A stretch of DNA of 64,000 bases from Paraphoma chrysanthemicola (Eukaryota > Ascomycota > Dothideomycetes > Pleosporales > Phaeosphaeriaceae): positions 434,001-498,000 of the forward strand of contig JAGMWG010000007.1 of NCBI GenBank assembly GCA_020744225.1, written 5' to 3'. Below are positions 1 to 12,679 of the stretch, piece after piece. A model generated the notes under the pieces. It was not told the origin of the DNA, did not search any database, and saw only the letters and a list, made by a program, of their open reading frames with translations. A program made the position numbers and the translations under genes. Positions within the stretch are counted from its first letter, which is position 1. Each line of letters starts with the position of its first letter.

Positions 1-3000
1 TGCGAAGATGTGCTTGCAGGAGGGACTTGATGTTTGCATCGCGCATCCGCCCAATCATGACTGTATCCTTAGTTGAACCTTGCATATCACAACTAGGCAT
101 TGCAGTACGATATCAGAATAAAGTTCATATGCACACCGCAAGCTTCACGATAGATCCCGAATCGTCAGTAGCGGGCCATAAATTCTACGCGCGATGAGTG
201 CGTCCGTCCGCAGTAGTTGTCTGAGCTTGAACAGATATGCTTGGGCCACAACGACAGGCCTGCAGCTACCTTGGCTGTGAAGAATGATTGCGATCTACGA
301 ATCGCGCGATGTGCTTTTGCTACTTCGAGAATGTAGATTACTGAATGGGGACAATTGCTCATCTCCTTTACCAGCTTTTGGGTTGTGACAAGTGAAGATC
401 ATGGCGTCTTCGGCGATAGTGGCGGGAAATGCTGGGAGATCCTCAACACTGTGCACGTGGATCTCGAGGGGCATGGTGGTGCAAAAGCGGCAGATAGTCG
501 GCGCACTGACCTGGCGAGCGGGAAGCCATGTCCAAGCAGATCCACAACTGACAACTGACAGTTGCGCTACTTGCAGAGCGTTACATCGGGCTTGATTTTG
601 CAAGCTGTCCCATGCCACCAATGACTACTGGGCGGACGGTTCCCATTGGCTCCGACACCAAAAGCACTGCTGCCAGAGTTTTGCTTGAGCGCTAATGAGA
701 GGCCGTCGTGCTTAATGAACCATTACCCCGGGTTTTCGATTCGCTGCCTCGCCGACTACTTACTATTCAGGTGACTTTGAGCTCGGCTCTCCTGCTACAG
801 CCGGTGAGCCTTATCACATTTTGCTTGGTGTGCAGAATTCCCACTGGGCCGAAGTCGCGCGACGTTTGAGTGGCAAACAATGGCGCTGCACACTACTCCG
901 GAGCCACTCGACTCGCAATACAATGCGGGTTTGGCAATGAAGTCTCATTGCTTCGAAGCGTTGAAAAGAGCCGACATTAAGTTTTTGACTTTTCGAATCC
1001 TCAGAGCCGCGCGTCTGGTTCTCAGATTTTGGATCATCACTTGTGGAGACTGTGCCTGTTGATCACACACTGATCGCTTGCTGCTCATACAACCTCTTCC
1101 GCTCCACCCCTTCGCCGACAGAAGATCGGAAATAAAAGAGTACCAAGATCTTATCGAGTGCCCTGCACACTTGGCAAGCCATGAGAGGCAGTGAAGTCGT
1201 AACGGCTAAACTATCTTCTGCTCTGGCAAGCTCAGACGCAGGGTCTGCTGTCAAAATGCCGAGCATGTCAGCCTGGAAACTGCCGTCTTAGGTGGTGGCA
1301 AAGACTGCCAATGAACAGTTTCATGACTTTCCTTTCTTCTCGCCGCGGCTTACTCTCCTGGGAGCTATCCGGCCCGCAGCCTTACCGTCAAGCGCTGTGT
1401 TCAATGACCAGATGTCGTTAGAAAATACCAATATCTCACCATTACTACGCCGTCACTATCTGCACAGTCAAGTAGTGCAGAGGTGTGAATTGTTTTTACT
1501 CTGCTTGCTGCAAGCCACAAGACGCAAGTGACTTTGTGACAAGGATGGAGTGCGCAAGTCTTGAGGCATACGGGATGGCGCCCTCCAACCAGAGTTTTGC
1601 CCTGCATGATAAGGCGCCTCGGATCTGAGGGGAACTCTCTCGGACCCCGTGCACTTGAAAATGCAAGGCGGCCTTTCTGTCCTCGAGTCTGACCACTCAT
1701 AGGCTACTGCCGTCCACGCCAAGCAGCGGTGAAGTGGGAGCTTCCGTATGCATGCTTTTTGCGCGCACTTGCCACTGCCAGTCCGACTCGAGGTGCAAAA
1801 TTGTTGCTGCCCAAGGGTCGCTGCGAGGACAACGACACGACGTCTCGTGTGGATTCAGCAAACCAACGACCTGCCTGAAAACAGATAGCATATTGTATCG
1901 ATGCTAGGTTGTGAGCCACCGATCCTTGACCGCCTACCTCATCTTGCATAGGCTTTCACTGCGAAAGGTACCCGATTCAGCGGGAGCCAATTATACACGC
2001 TTGTGAAACGTCCGTGCGCGCGCTAAATGGCAGAATGACGACATTCGCGCCAGCACAAAACACATTCCCTTCTCCACCAGCGGTCGTGTAAGCAGCAGCA
2101 ATACAGAGCCCTTGGCTTGGCCCTCATCATCTATAGCAGCTAGTCAGCCGTCCGCGAGTATTACAGGCCGAATATACGGGTTCAGGTTGAGGTCCCTTGA
2201 AGCCGTCGAAGTAGGGCGCACAGGGTTTGATTGGTGGGAATAGCCATCCAACAGCATGTCGACTTGACTCAGCCTTCACACACATGACGAGGAGTCGTCT
2301 GCCGGACCCTTGTCCGCTGTCCCAAGCAAAGGCGCCTGTGCTGAGAAAGGGTGGAATGTCGCTCGAAGCAGATACAGCCACACAAACATTTTCTGCTATT
2401 GGACACTGCTGAAGACATGGGATTCATGGCATCTCCCGAGATTGCGTGGTTGTATGCCCAGCTTACCACCCGCAATCTGGCTAAGCTACTTGTAGCGCTC
2501 CAAAAGGAATATGGACGGCGATCAAACGCTTGACCAGCGATGCTTAGCCCGCAGGGCCTCAGGGGCTAATATCACCTCGGGTGTCCGTGAGACCCCTGCA
2601 GTGGATGGAGAGTCAGTGGAGAGGAGCAGCGGAACTGGCGCTAGGGCGGAGTGAGGGGAGGGGACAGTCGTTCAGTAGTGGTGCTTGAGTTTACGCAACG
2701 TTGTGGACATGGCCTTGCGCGGTCCGAATCCCCCTCCCACATGCTCTCGGCCACTTACCGGCACGTTGCTTCGATGCGACCTCACCAAAAGGGCCTCATT
2801 TTCGGTCCCTCTCTTGAGACACACCCGGTCCTGATTACGACAAGGCATGGCAAAAGTCATACCAAAGTGACGCCGTGGTGTAGTGAAGGTCATGGCTGTC
2901 AACAGCACGGCCGCCTCAACTGTCAGCCGGAGCTTTTCACACAATGCCATGCACCTTCACACGGTTAGCGCGCCTGTACATAAACGGCAGAATCGTGATT

Positions 3001-4115
3001 AAGTGAAAGAGCTAACCCCCTCATGGCCAGCTTTCAACCCTAGCCTGACCTGGTGGCGTCACGCCAAAACAAAACGTAAAAAAGCCATCCCGCGCCCACC
3101 GCCTGCTGATTCGCAGCGGCGCCGCAATGATGAGAGAGCTTGTTATTAGCGGCAGATGGCCTGCCACGGATTGAGACCTCCCGATAGATAGTGTTGGCAG
3201 ACAACGGTAGAGGCTGCACTGGCGGTGTTGGCAGCGCCCACTTTCTCGAGGCAGCATGTGGACAGGCGCGGATGCAGCGCGGCCGAGCATTTCACAGGCG
3301 GCTCGTTTCTCTCACACCCCAAGCCTAAAAGCGGCACTTGAGCACTGTGCTAGTGGCGTTCAAGCCCTGGACGTAGTGCTTCCGGGGTCTGACGAACCTG
3401 CTTCTCTCTAGCTTGCCAGCCTATGATGAAGTTGCTGTGATTCCATCGACGTACCCTCCTAAGCGGCAAGAATTTATTCAAGTAGTGGTCCCCAATTGAT
3501 TCCGCTGATCATCACTCTCCAACCTCTAAAGCTCACTCAATACCAAACCGTGTCATCCCACGGTATTCACCAAAAGTCAATCAGTACTGCATTCATCATC
3601 GTTCCAACCACATCATTTCTTCTTTGTTGCTGGTACCCAGGGTGCAAGCGAATAACGTTGTCGGTCGACCCTACGTTCACTCTCGCGACACACCAACCCA
3701 GCAAGCCGCGTGCGCCCCTGTAGTCGGCTTCTCCACACGCTGTGCTGCACCTGAAACGCTCGAGCGGCCTGCCACCCCGTCACTCGTGTCCGCAGTGGCC
3801 CTACGCCCAATTTCGCTGGTCCCATTGCCACGACCCTGTCTAGGATAGGACAACTGATCGGCATACAGTAGGACTATCATTACCCCTCCTGGAAAACCAC
3901 TGGAAGGGTGTCCCAAGTGTCAGACTCAAGTTCAAAAGGTCGCAGATCCCCGACTGTGATCGTCTTGTCCCCACGTTATCGACACTTGAACCATTGCGTT
4001 TCAATCCTTGGATATTCACTGCCGGGTACCTGAGAAATAGTACCAGTCTTTGTTCACCTGTACCACTCTTCACCTCGCCCACGTACCAACCTCCAGTACC
4101 CGACCTGTCACCACA
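1..4115. other. Gene-poor region upstream of the C2H2 gene
   Basis: I recognise no coding gene here on either strand. The open frames are short, lack fungal splice or domain signatures and overlap each other. I saw no tRNA, repeat or transposon. The right part, from about 3.5 kb, is pyrimidine-rich and is probably the promoter and 5' leader of the zinc-finger gene that begins at 4116. Confidence 0.5.
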
Positions 4116-5285
4116 ATGGCCATGGCCGTCGACAACCGTCAGCAGACCCAACTAAATGGTATGGGTTACGACAACCTGCGTTACCCTGCACCACCGCACT
4201 TCACCAACCCGTGGGTGTCGGGCGCGTCGCAACAGCAGCTATACTCCACATCGCTACCACCAAACGTATCGACCGGCCTCGAGGCCTCGTCTCAGCGGCC
4301 CACTAGCATCGCTCTCCCGTATGGTGGCCTTGCGGTAACAGCACCTCCTCTCGGACAAGGTATTACTCTCCCGGATGGCGTCTTCGCAACAGAAAACTTA
4401 CCAGATTTGTCGCAAGATCTCATGTCGCGGAGTTATGGTTATGCTACATCTGCTTCGCCAAACAACCAAACGTATGCTCCCACCTCGGCTCCTTATTCTC
4501 AGGTGGAATATGGCACCACAGAACGAAGCCCCTACACATATCAGGATGCTTCCCGCCGCTCTTCACACCCGTCAGTTCCCTCTGCATTCTATGAAACCGT
4601 GGAAGCCCAGCGACAACGCCAAAGTTCACTAGTTGACTTTAGCAGAATGAACACACAACAGCCGCCGCGCAGCAGCTTCAGCGATGCTCTTGATGCTAGC
4701 CGTGGTATGGTCTCCCTGAGCCAGTCAGATATCACACCGAGGAACATCTATGGCAGCCAGGGCACCAGCCGTAGCTCGACCGACTCCTATGGCTTCCCAT
4801 CAACACACTCGGCGCATTCATCGATTTCGTCGGCTAGTTACGGCCACAACGGCTACTACGGCGGCGAGGGCTCTGTCACAGACTACAGCTCAGCGTCCGA
4901 GTCGGTCGACCTTACAAATTCGCGGACTTTGCCACGCCCCAATGGGCTTCTCGGAGCCTCTATGCCTCCTGCGCCCCAATCGATGATGAGCCAGTTCAGC
5001 TCAAAGGTTTCATCCAGCTCGCAGAAGAAGCACAAGTGCAAGGTTTGCGACAAGCGATTTACGCGACCTAGCTCGCTGCAAACACACATGTATAGCCACA
5101 CTGGAGAGAAGCGTAAGGACATCACATGAACAACTTCAAACCATTTACTAACAATCGCGACAGCATTTGCATGTGAAGTCGACGGCTGTGGACGACACTT
5201 TTCTGTTGTCTCCAACCTGAGGAGGCATCGCAAAGTCCACAAGAACGACGGCAGCGTTGATCATCCCTCGCCTGAGGATGCATGA
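4116..5285 (+). CDS. C2H2 zinc-finger transcription factor
   Basis: The model is join(4116..5112, 5164..5285), 372 aa. The ATG at 4116 has a good context (cacaATGGCC). A 51-nt intron opens with GTAAGG and closes with ACAG, and splicing completes a tandem pair of C2H2 fingers at the C-terminus. Finger 1 is CKVCDKRF...H-x3-H, followed by the linker TGEKPF, then finger 2, C-x4-C (CEVDGC) ending HRKVH. About 300 residues before the fingers are low in complexity and rich in Ser, Gln, Pro and Tyr, as in fungal activators. It is probably a nuclear DNA-binding regulator. The finger pair resembles the Con7-type regulators of filamentous ascomycetes, but I cannot confirm that from the sequence. Without the intron the frame stops just after the first finger. 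Confidence 0.88.
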
Positions 5286-7855
5286 ACCTGTCGATCACCC
5301 AGTGATCAACATGTCGATTATCTCTAGCGCCTCTCGTCCTTGGAGTTCGACTTCATTGTTTCTTCGTTGAGATATCCATCGTCGCGTTTTTTACGGCACA
5401 GTCCCTCAAGGTTCTGATGTTAGACCGGGACCTTTTCACGAAAAGACGAGACGACCTTTTCTTCTACCAGTCGCTGCACCATTGGGTTTTTCTGAGATAC
5501 CACTTTCCCGGCCACCCTTCAGCATTCCTGTGGGCCCGTCATGGCGCTCCTCCGGCGTTCAGCGTTCGAATAATCAGTCCCCTTCCCGAGCGAGGGTTTC
5601 TCGCCACCCCTGTACCAATACGCGCACCCTGTTTTTGCCTTTGCCGTTATCGCATGCTGTCACGTTTCATCAGCATTTGCGCCCTTCTTTGCTCGACGCG
5701 GGCCACGCCCCGCCGTCGTCATGGAGCACCAACATTCGCTACACCCTTTAATCTTTAGACCCTCACTTCGCATCCACCGACCGGGAATACCTTTCGGTTG
5801 GCTTGCATGACGTTTGTACAGTAGTAGTCCGAGGCTGCATAGTAGTAGCGCCCGGCACATGTTAGACTGGCGTCCCTCGTTTCAGTCGCATCTAGCAGCG
5901 AGTGGAATGACGCACTTTCAGACATGAAAGGAATGCGGTAAATCAATAGACCCATGTTAATACCTCTGAACTTCCGCCTTTGGTGTCATGCCGTCTCACG
6001 TAGTGACGGCAGCGTAACGTTGTGATTCGGTACCATGACACAGCTGCCGTCATTTGATCCTGACTTGCACTGCAGCGAAAACACAAAGTGTCTCCGCAAT
6101 GCGCATCACTGGCGTCCGGGAGCGGTGCGCTTGCGAGCAGTTTGGTGACTTGGCATACATCATCTGGCGCGCGCTATCCTTGCTAGCGCTGCTGGACCCT
6201 GAGAATGCAACCTCCACTCCCACACCAGCCGACCGTCAGCGAGTTGGGATGCCTGCCGCTGCACTTGGGCCGCCGCGGGCATCACTGTTCGATGTTATCA
6301 TCTGCGGCGTCCTGTGGTGGTTGTGTTTCGCTGTGCTGGTCCGCTCCCTGTCACCGAATCGGAGAGCGATACGAACAGCAGGATTCGGCTGGCCAACAGT
6401 TTGCTTCGGTTTCACCTGCGGCGAGGAGCCGGTGCGGTGCTGACTGTCGGCCTTGTTCCTTTCTCTGACGGTCTTGTGGTTTGCCCCCACAGCGCCCCCA
6501 ATCACGCCGTAGTAAAGTGGAGACTATTCGGACCGCCAAAGCTCAGATGAGATCTGGTGTGTGTGCCTGACCGTTGGGTTGGCTCAAGCTTCATCAAAGA
6601 TCATCAGAGAGACGCGACAGCTTGCAGGATAAGAAACACAAGGCTGAGCCCGGGGTTGCTGCAGTGAATGAATACTGTTAAAAAAAAATTGTCCAGTCAC
6701 GGCTCATTCAGCTGCGGTCCGTAACATGTCGCCACCACTTCGGCTTCCTGATAGCGGTGCCCCTCGAAGCCTCGCAGCATGCAACGAATAGAAGACATCG
6801 CCCTCGCGGGGTTGCACCGCGTGCACAGCAGCCTTCTTCTAAGCCTGGCGATCGCGCCTTCAAGCAGCAGTTCGGAGCGAGAAGAAGGCTTGCCAACACG
6901 ACATCCTAGCGCCGGTGGTTGGAATATGGTTGGTCGCGGCTGAAGCAGTCCTCCTTGAACACAGATGCGAAGTTTGCAGCCTGAGCTGAGCGCCGGTACA
7001 CAGACCTGTGCGCAGCCACGCTACTGTCTCATATTGAAGCAGCGAATGAACATTTCGATCCCTTGCTCCCCTTCTGCGGCTTGCACTTTTTCTGGAAAGT
7101 GTCCAGAAATACAATCAGCACATGCATTAACCACACCCAGAAATTCCGCAGGCAATTGACCAGGACATGTGACTTATAGCGCCACGCAATATAGGTACAA
7201 TGCGGTTGGTGCGTCTTCGGAATTGCGGGGAGTCGATTCAATCTATTCACACAATATTGCTCTCTCAGCACGCTTTTCTTCGCTAAGCATAAGTTGTCCC
7301 CAGTTTTCCATGGCACCAAAACCACTTGAAGACGCTATCTGAATCGCTGATCCATATGCAAGCCACCACGGCATAACATGGCTCGCTCAAGGCAGTCCTC
7401 ATGCCCGCCTCATGCCGCCACTGAGAGCTACTGCAAGCAGAGGCGCCAAGCGAGGTCACCGCTTCCCGTGAACCACTCGAAAGCATTCGTCGACCCAAGC
7501 TTAATCTCCACTGCGACACCGCCCAAGACGCACTGAGCCCCAACGGCGGCAGAAAGTGCAGCACTCGGGTACATGTCCAGATTGACTTTGAGATTGCCAC
7601 AAGCACCCCGCGATGCAAGTCAAACCTGCCAATTTGTTTGGGGTTGCAGCGGCTGGTGGTTCGGAACGAATGTCACGGACTTGCGGTCAGCGGCTCGTAC
7701 CAACGTCTCAACTTTCCCGTTCCATGGGCGGCGCTCCGGTCTCGTGTCTCAAGACCCATAATACGCGCAATGCTCAATCTCTTCCAAGTCATGCCTCAAG
7801 CATTTGCAGCGCGAGTGGCTGGTTGTATTATTCTTGTTGTGCTTCCATGGTCCTC
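5286..7855. other. Intergenic region
   Basis: This stretch holds the 3' side of the C2H2 gene and the 3' end of eaf6. The open frames are short and I find no domain motif, tRNA or repeat, apart from an A9 run near 6681. Confidence 0.45.
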
Positions 7856-8456
7856 TCAATCTCTGCCATAGGAGATCTTCTGGCGCTTGATGGACTTGCC
7901 GTCATCATCTTCCTCGTCTGCCACTTTCTTCTTCTTGCTCCCTCCGCCGCCCTTGATCATGCCATTTGTGGGCTGACTGGACTCGCGAGTAGGGAAGGAC
8001 GATGTCGGAGTTGCTGCGTGTGGGGTCGTCTGCGCGGAGCCCGGGGTGGACGATTCTCTTAGGAAGTTCGCTGAACTACGGCTGAATATCCTGTCCACTT
8101 CGCTCACAGGAGCCCTTCGCCGCGTCGCAGTACCAGCGCCGCCGGCCGTGGTTGTGGTTGCTGCACCCTTGATGTAGTTGTCAAAGCCCTTGACAATGTT
8201 GCCAGCGCCGGTGGTCTCTTCGAGGTAGGTTGTTTCGTGCTTGAGGATCTTGTCTTCGAGAAGCAGCTGCATAGCATCATCAGCTTGACTCCCCCGGTAC
8301 AATGTCTCCAAGAGCACCCACCAAGTTGTTGTCTATGGTCCTTTTCTTTTGCAGTGATTCGCGAAGGTCGCGTCGCAGTCGCTCGTAGTAAGGCATGCCG
8401 CGGGAGCCATCGTTTGACGCGTCTTTCGCGCTGCCTGGAGGCGCGTTTTCGGCCAT
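7856..8456 (-). CDS. eaf6: NuA4 histone acetyltransferase subunit Eaf6
   Basis: The model is complement(join(7856..8266, 8322..8456)), 181 aa. Exon 1 gives the Eaf6 start helix (YYERLRRDLRESLQKKRTIDNNL). Exon 2 continues LLLEDKILKHETTYLEETTG and NIVKGFDNYIKG, the signature of the Eaf6/MEAF6 family. The 55-nt intron (GTGGGT...CTGAT...CAG) is in phase 0 and is needed to join these halves. The family is a small scaffold subunit of NuA4 and other MYST acetyltransferases, acting on nucleosomal histone H4/H2A in the nucleus. The C-terminal 100 residues are a disordered extension ending in a Lys-rich, nuclear-signal-like stretch (KKKKVADEEDDD). It is transcribed divergently from the TFIIS gene. Confidence 0.93.
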
Positions 8457-8796
8457 TGTTGGATCTGAAATGCTTCCCTTTTGCTGGCTGGTAGGTAGGC
8501 AGACCGTATAGCAATAGTCAGTATTGTATATGCTCAGACTGAACGTCGGCGGCTTCTTTGACGTTCGGCGCAGGGCAGGTGCCAAACGCGGAGGCTAGTG
8601 GGTCTTGGCGCGCTCTGGCCCATCTCTAGCAAACGACGACTTCATTATCTGAGAATCGCAGCCTTACACTCCATCACAAAGACTCCTGTTGCGCCCGCAA
8701 GCCGTCCGTCATCGCAGATATTGCCGTACCCCGAAACACCCGCCTTCACACTCTCCAAAAGCGATCCCCTCCGACACCGACATTCCTACCTTCACC
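8457..8796. promoter_or_regulatory. Shared divergent promoter region, eaf6 / TFIIS
   Basis: Only 340 bp separate the two start codons, so the promoters of both genes must lie here or overlap. I could not pick out a convincing TATA box. The TFIIS side is C-rich and pyrimidine-rich just before the ATG. Confidence 0.5.
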
Positions 8797-9755
8797 ATGG
8801 CCATGGACGGCAAAGAGATCGAGCTCCGCGGAAAGGCGATCACGAAGGCTATGCAGGAGAGTGAGCCTAGTTCTTCTTTGCTCAAGCTTCTCGGAGACCT
8901 CAAGACAGGCGTCCACGCGACCGAGGACCTGTTGCGACAGACGCGAATAGGCGTCACGATTAATCGCCTGCGCACGCATAAAGACCCCGCAGTACAGAGA
9001 CTTGCCTCGGAACTGGTGTCAAAATGGAGGGATGAGGTCAAGAAAGGCGGCGCAAAGAAGGGCACACCATCAAAGGTCGCAAACGGAAGCGCATCGCCTG
9101 CCCCTCCGCCATCAGGCACCGCGTCCCCAGCGCCCGCGCAACAGAAGAAGAAGCACGATGTTGCACCAGATAAGCGCAACCACAAAACAGACAAAGTCAA
9201 GTACCAGGTCACGGGACAAGAAGCGCGCGACAACTGCGTCCGGCTAATGTACGATGGCCTGGCGTTCATGAGCGAAGCGCGTAAGTTGGCGCACCTGAGC
9301 GTCTGGCACCTTCCGCTAATGCGCGCATAGTCCCAGACGACATTCTCGCTGTCGCAAAGCAAGTCGAAGCCGCAGCATATGCCAACGCCGGCAGCGTCAA
9401 CGATACATACAAGAACAAGATTCGATCGCTCTTCCAAAACCTCAAGAACAAGTCAAATCCCGACCTGCGAAACGACGTCCTCCTCGGCAAGATTGCGCCC
9501 AAGCGCTTCGTGGTAATGTCCCATGATGAAATGAAATCGAAGGACCGCCTTGCAGCAGACGAGAAGCTGAAGAAGGAGAACATGAACCAGGCCATGGTTG
9601 CCCAGGTCGAAAAGAGTATATCAAAGGAGTTCCAGTGCGGAAAGTGCAAGCAGAAAAAGGTGGCATACAGCCAGGCGCAAACTAGAAGTGCTGATGAACC
9701 GATGACGACGTTCTGCGAGTGCATGAACTGCGGTAATCGGTGGAAGTTTTCTTGA
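8797..9755 (+). CDS. tfs1: Transcription elongation factor TFIIS
   Basis: The model is join(8797..9280, 9331..9755), 302 aa, the usual length for fungal TFIIS. Domains in order: the N-terminal LW/TFIIS-N helical domain (about residues 5-85, with LLKLLGDL and TRIGVTINRLRTH), a Pro/Ala/Ser linker, the central domain (RDNCVRLMYDGL through NLKNKSNPDLRNDVLLG), and the C-terminal zinc ribbon. The ribbon has CGKCKQKK and CMNCGNRW pairs and the RSADEP loop, whose Asp-Glu reaches the polymerase active site. The protein stimulates transcript cleavage by backtracked RNA polymerase II. The 50-nt intron (GTAAGT...CATAG) joins SEA to PDDIL. Two ATGs lie close together; the first (8797) is used here. Confidence 0.97.
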
Positions 9756-10486
9756 AGAGGGCACTATGCATAGCGAGGTTTCAGCTTTTCATGGTGCTGT
9801 GTAAGATTTCGGAGTTTAGCAAAATTTGAAAGCGGGCGGGCGTTGCTTCATGGGCATGCAAGAGGCGTCGGTGTGCGCGGCATCTTGCTTTTTTCTTTCG
9901 GTATGGCTACGGCTGTGCTGCGATGCATACACTTGTATGTGTCGCTTTTCTTCGGTCACACAATGAGCCTGAGACCTGTGGCAATTCAAGGCTCGAAATC
10001 ATAATGTATTTGCTAGTATTGTCGAGCGTTCCCGTCTCCTATGCTGTTGCTGCAAAGTTGCCATGTCCCTGATGTGACGCCTTTCATTGCAATTCTGAAA
10101 GGGCATGCTGGCAATTCGTAGCACAGCACTCTCGTGTAGGGTAAGCCAGAAAAGAAAACTTGTAACCATTTTCGAATCAAAGTTCAACGAGAACCTCAAG
10201 GCCTGCCAATGCTTACAATGGTCTCGCAAGTTCCCAAGCCGAAACTAGCCAGTCGTGTAAAAGCAAACAGTTCCTAGTCATGGTCTCTCAAGAGCCAGCG
10301 TCCCAGTATTCTCGAGCAAAGTATGTCCTGATTGTCTTCTTCACATCGAGGACTGCGCGTAGTCGTCCTGGTAGTGCTGTCGTTGAAAGGAAAATCAGAC
10401 GTCTGATTCTGTCTTAATAAGAGACTGGTCGACCTCCCACCTCCCTTGTCAGTGCGCAGTCCTACTAATCATTCTGTGAAGAGAAC
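9756..10486. other. Intergenic region
   Basis: This lies between the 3' ends of TFIIS and the first F-box-like gene. I see only short open frames and AT-rich 3'-flank sequence, and no RNA gene or repeat. Confidence 0.5.
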
Positions 10487-11289
10487 TTACTTCTTCACGT
10501 AAGCAGACCAGGTTTCCTGCACTTTTTCGAATGACACATCCACATGTCGACCGGCAAGCAACACATCCAACTGCTTACGCACATTGTCCTTGCACTGCTC
10601 GTAATCTGTTTTTGACCAAGTGTTCTCAAACGTGAGGATTTTGACGCGCTTCAAGGATGGCAGAAATTCGAGCGTGTATCTGCGGTATCGACCCTCCGTA
10701 GCGATTCTCTCGAGCGGTATACCGAATGGAAACCCCAGCCCACGTACACTCAATGTATCAAGCTGAATGTCCACGATCTCAGCACGTTGGAAAGGTTTCA
10801 GGTACTTTGCGTCAGATTCCCCGCAACCAATATAATCGAAATGGAACGTGTTCATCTTGTACGGCAGCAGTGCTGTTTCGAAATATGCCTGCCGGCACAG
10901 ACGAAGGAGATCAAGGCCCAACAGTGGCTGGCTCACAGGCGGATTAAATCTGTAATTTTCCTGGCGATAGTCTCCAGAGCCGCTGTGACATGATCGTAGG
11001 ATGTTGCCTCCAAGAACGAGCTCCCAGATGCGAGCTCTGATCTCTGGTGGTAGGCGTAGCAAGGGTGAGTTTTGATTGCCTCGAACTCTGATTTGCATGA
11101 TTAGAATGGCTTCAATACTCTTTGATTGACCACTTACAGCTCTTTCTCACCACCCTTAGGGGTGACGTTGAGCATACCACCGCGGAATCTATGGAAACCA
11201 CGGGACGGTCGCTTGACTACGCGCGCCTTGCCATCCATGGATGCTAGCTTCTTGGGTCTTGTGGTAGCTGACTTTTTCGATTTCGCCAT
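10487..11289 (-). CDS. 2EXR/DUF7730 F-box-like protein, array copy A
   Basis: The model is complement(join(10487..11087, 11138..11289)), 250 aa. Exon 1 (152 nt) encodes a basic N-terminus ending RGFHRFRGGMLNVTPKGGEK. Exon 2 opens with SPLLRLPPEIRARIWELVLGG, the F-box-like helix typical of this large fungal family, then a LLRLCRQAYFETALLPY segment. The 50-nt phase-2 intron (GTAAGT...CTAAT...CAG) sits in the same place as in the other array copies. The family's role is unknown; an F-box-like substrate-adaptor role is inference. It is the leftmost of four same-strand paralogues and appears intact. Confidence 0.82.
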
Positions 11290-11894
11290 GATGGGCGCGG
11301 GATCGCTCTGGGAACTTTGGTAGTCGGTGCTGTGTCAAGATTGTAGATGAGAAAAATGCGCTGAGGTGAGAGGTGAGACAATGCGTGGAGCAGGTATATC
11401 CCACGTGGTAAATTGCTTCACCTCGGGCCTTGGCCAAGTAAAGGTAAACGCAATCCTGTATATATGCAGAGACTCGTGTGGTGAGGCGACGAGTGTAACA
11501 TCTGTGAGAGGCGCTGCCGTGGTGAAATTGGTTTGGGTGATACTGGCGACGGGCAATCTGAGAAAATAATGTCGCTTCACAGCTAGAAGTCGGTGATAAC
11601 TTGTGGTGAGCATCATTCTACTATTTACCATTATGTAGAGAGTCCTACGGTTGTAGAGGAAATGTGGAAAGCAGCCATCTGATGTGGCAGAAACCACTGG
11701 TAAAGAGACCTCAGCCGCGTCTTTCATCGCCGCCGCACTTGCCGTGAAAACGAAACTAAATGTTATCTCGCATACCAAATTTGATGTTCGAAAGAAGATG
11801 TCGAAATGCCCCTATTCCAAGACGATCTTTCCGTAGAATATTGGACATCTGAACTTGCCAAACTGTGATTCCTGGCCGTGCTTTCGCTAGTGCT
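11290..11894. other. Intergenic spacer in the F-box-like array
   Basis: This is the upstream region of copy A and the downstream region of copy B. A 147-codon frame on the minus strand reads through it but starts at no good ATG context and has no family motif, so I take it as chance. Confidence 0.45.
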
Positions 11895-12679
11895 TCAGAT
11901 TACTTCGAAAGTGACTTGCACGCCCTTCAGTTTCTCATCCACAAGTCTCTTCATCTCTGTTTTCTTCTGTATTACACGTAGCTGATATCCTGGTAGATGC
12001 GAGAAAGGAACCTTATGATAGACTCCGACCACGAGTCCCTTGAGGTGGCTCAGCATCAAAAGACTATAGAGCAAACCGGGCAACGATGCATAGTTGTAAG
12101 AGTCATCGAGGAATGAGTGATCGTGCCCAAGGAATGTCATGGCTCCAGAAGATGCAACTCGAATTGTCGTGATCGCCGCCTGCTGTCCGACACGAAGTTC
12201 AGAAATCCAGTCGAGGTGATCTCCTGCAGAGAATCCGAAGACGTTGGACGAGAAAGGCACGGTGCAAGCCTCGGCATACACCTGTCTACATATTTGCAAC
12301 GAAGAGAAGTAAACCTTCGAGATCATAAATGTTGTTCGACGACCCAAGTAACGCTTTCTCGTTGTCGTGATGCGCACAGCGTTGAAGACTCGACCGCCGA
12401 GCACATACTGCCAGATTTGGTTCCTGATCTCTGCAGGAAGGCTGAGAAGTGGCATTTACGCGTTCTTCTTGATACTAAGTTCTGTCAGCTACAACCTGTA
12501 AGACAGACCGTTTCATTAAACACTTACGTCGGTACATGCTTTCCCGCCTTGCGATCAACATTCAGCAGACCGTTCTCAAGCTTTCGGACAGGGCCTGACT
12601 TCTTCTTTGGCTTGCTGGCACGCGATCCCTGGAACATGTCGATGACCGTCAAACCGTACGTCAGTTTGATTGGAGCCAT
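11895..12679 (-). CDS. 2EXR/DUF7730 F-box-like protein, array copy B (atypical splice)
   Basis: Exon 1 (12528..12679) is 152 nt, as in copy A. It encodes a basic start with KLENGLLNVDRKAGK, matching the family's exon-1 tail. Exon 2 carries LPAEIRNQIWQYVLGG and LQICRQVYAEACTVPF. At the conserved acceptor (about 12475) the joined frame meets a TAA just before ATG-CCA-CTT-CTC. An acceptor further in (CTCAG at 12442-12446) restores the frame: join(11895..12441, 12528..12679), 232 aa, losing only the PLLS residues. Alternatively translation starts at the internal ATG (12455), giving 186 aa. The gene is either rescued by a shifted acceptor or decaying. Function is unknown, as for its paralogues. 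Confidence 0.65.

Noticed and set aside
11335..11778. Minus-strand frame of 147 codons
   Set aside because: It lies in the upstream region of array copy A, and shows no family motif or splice signals.
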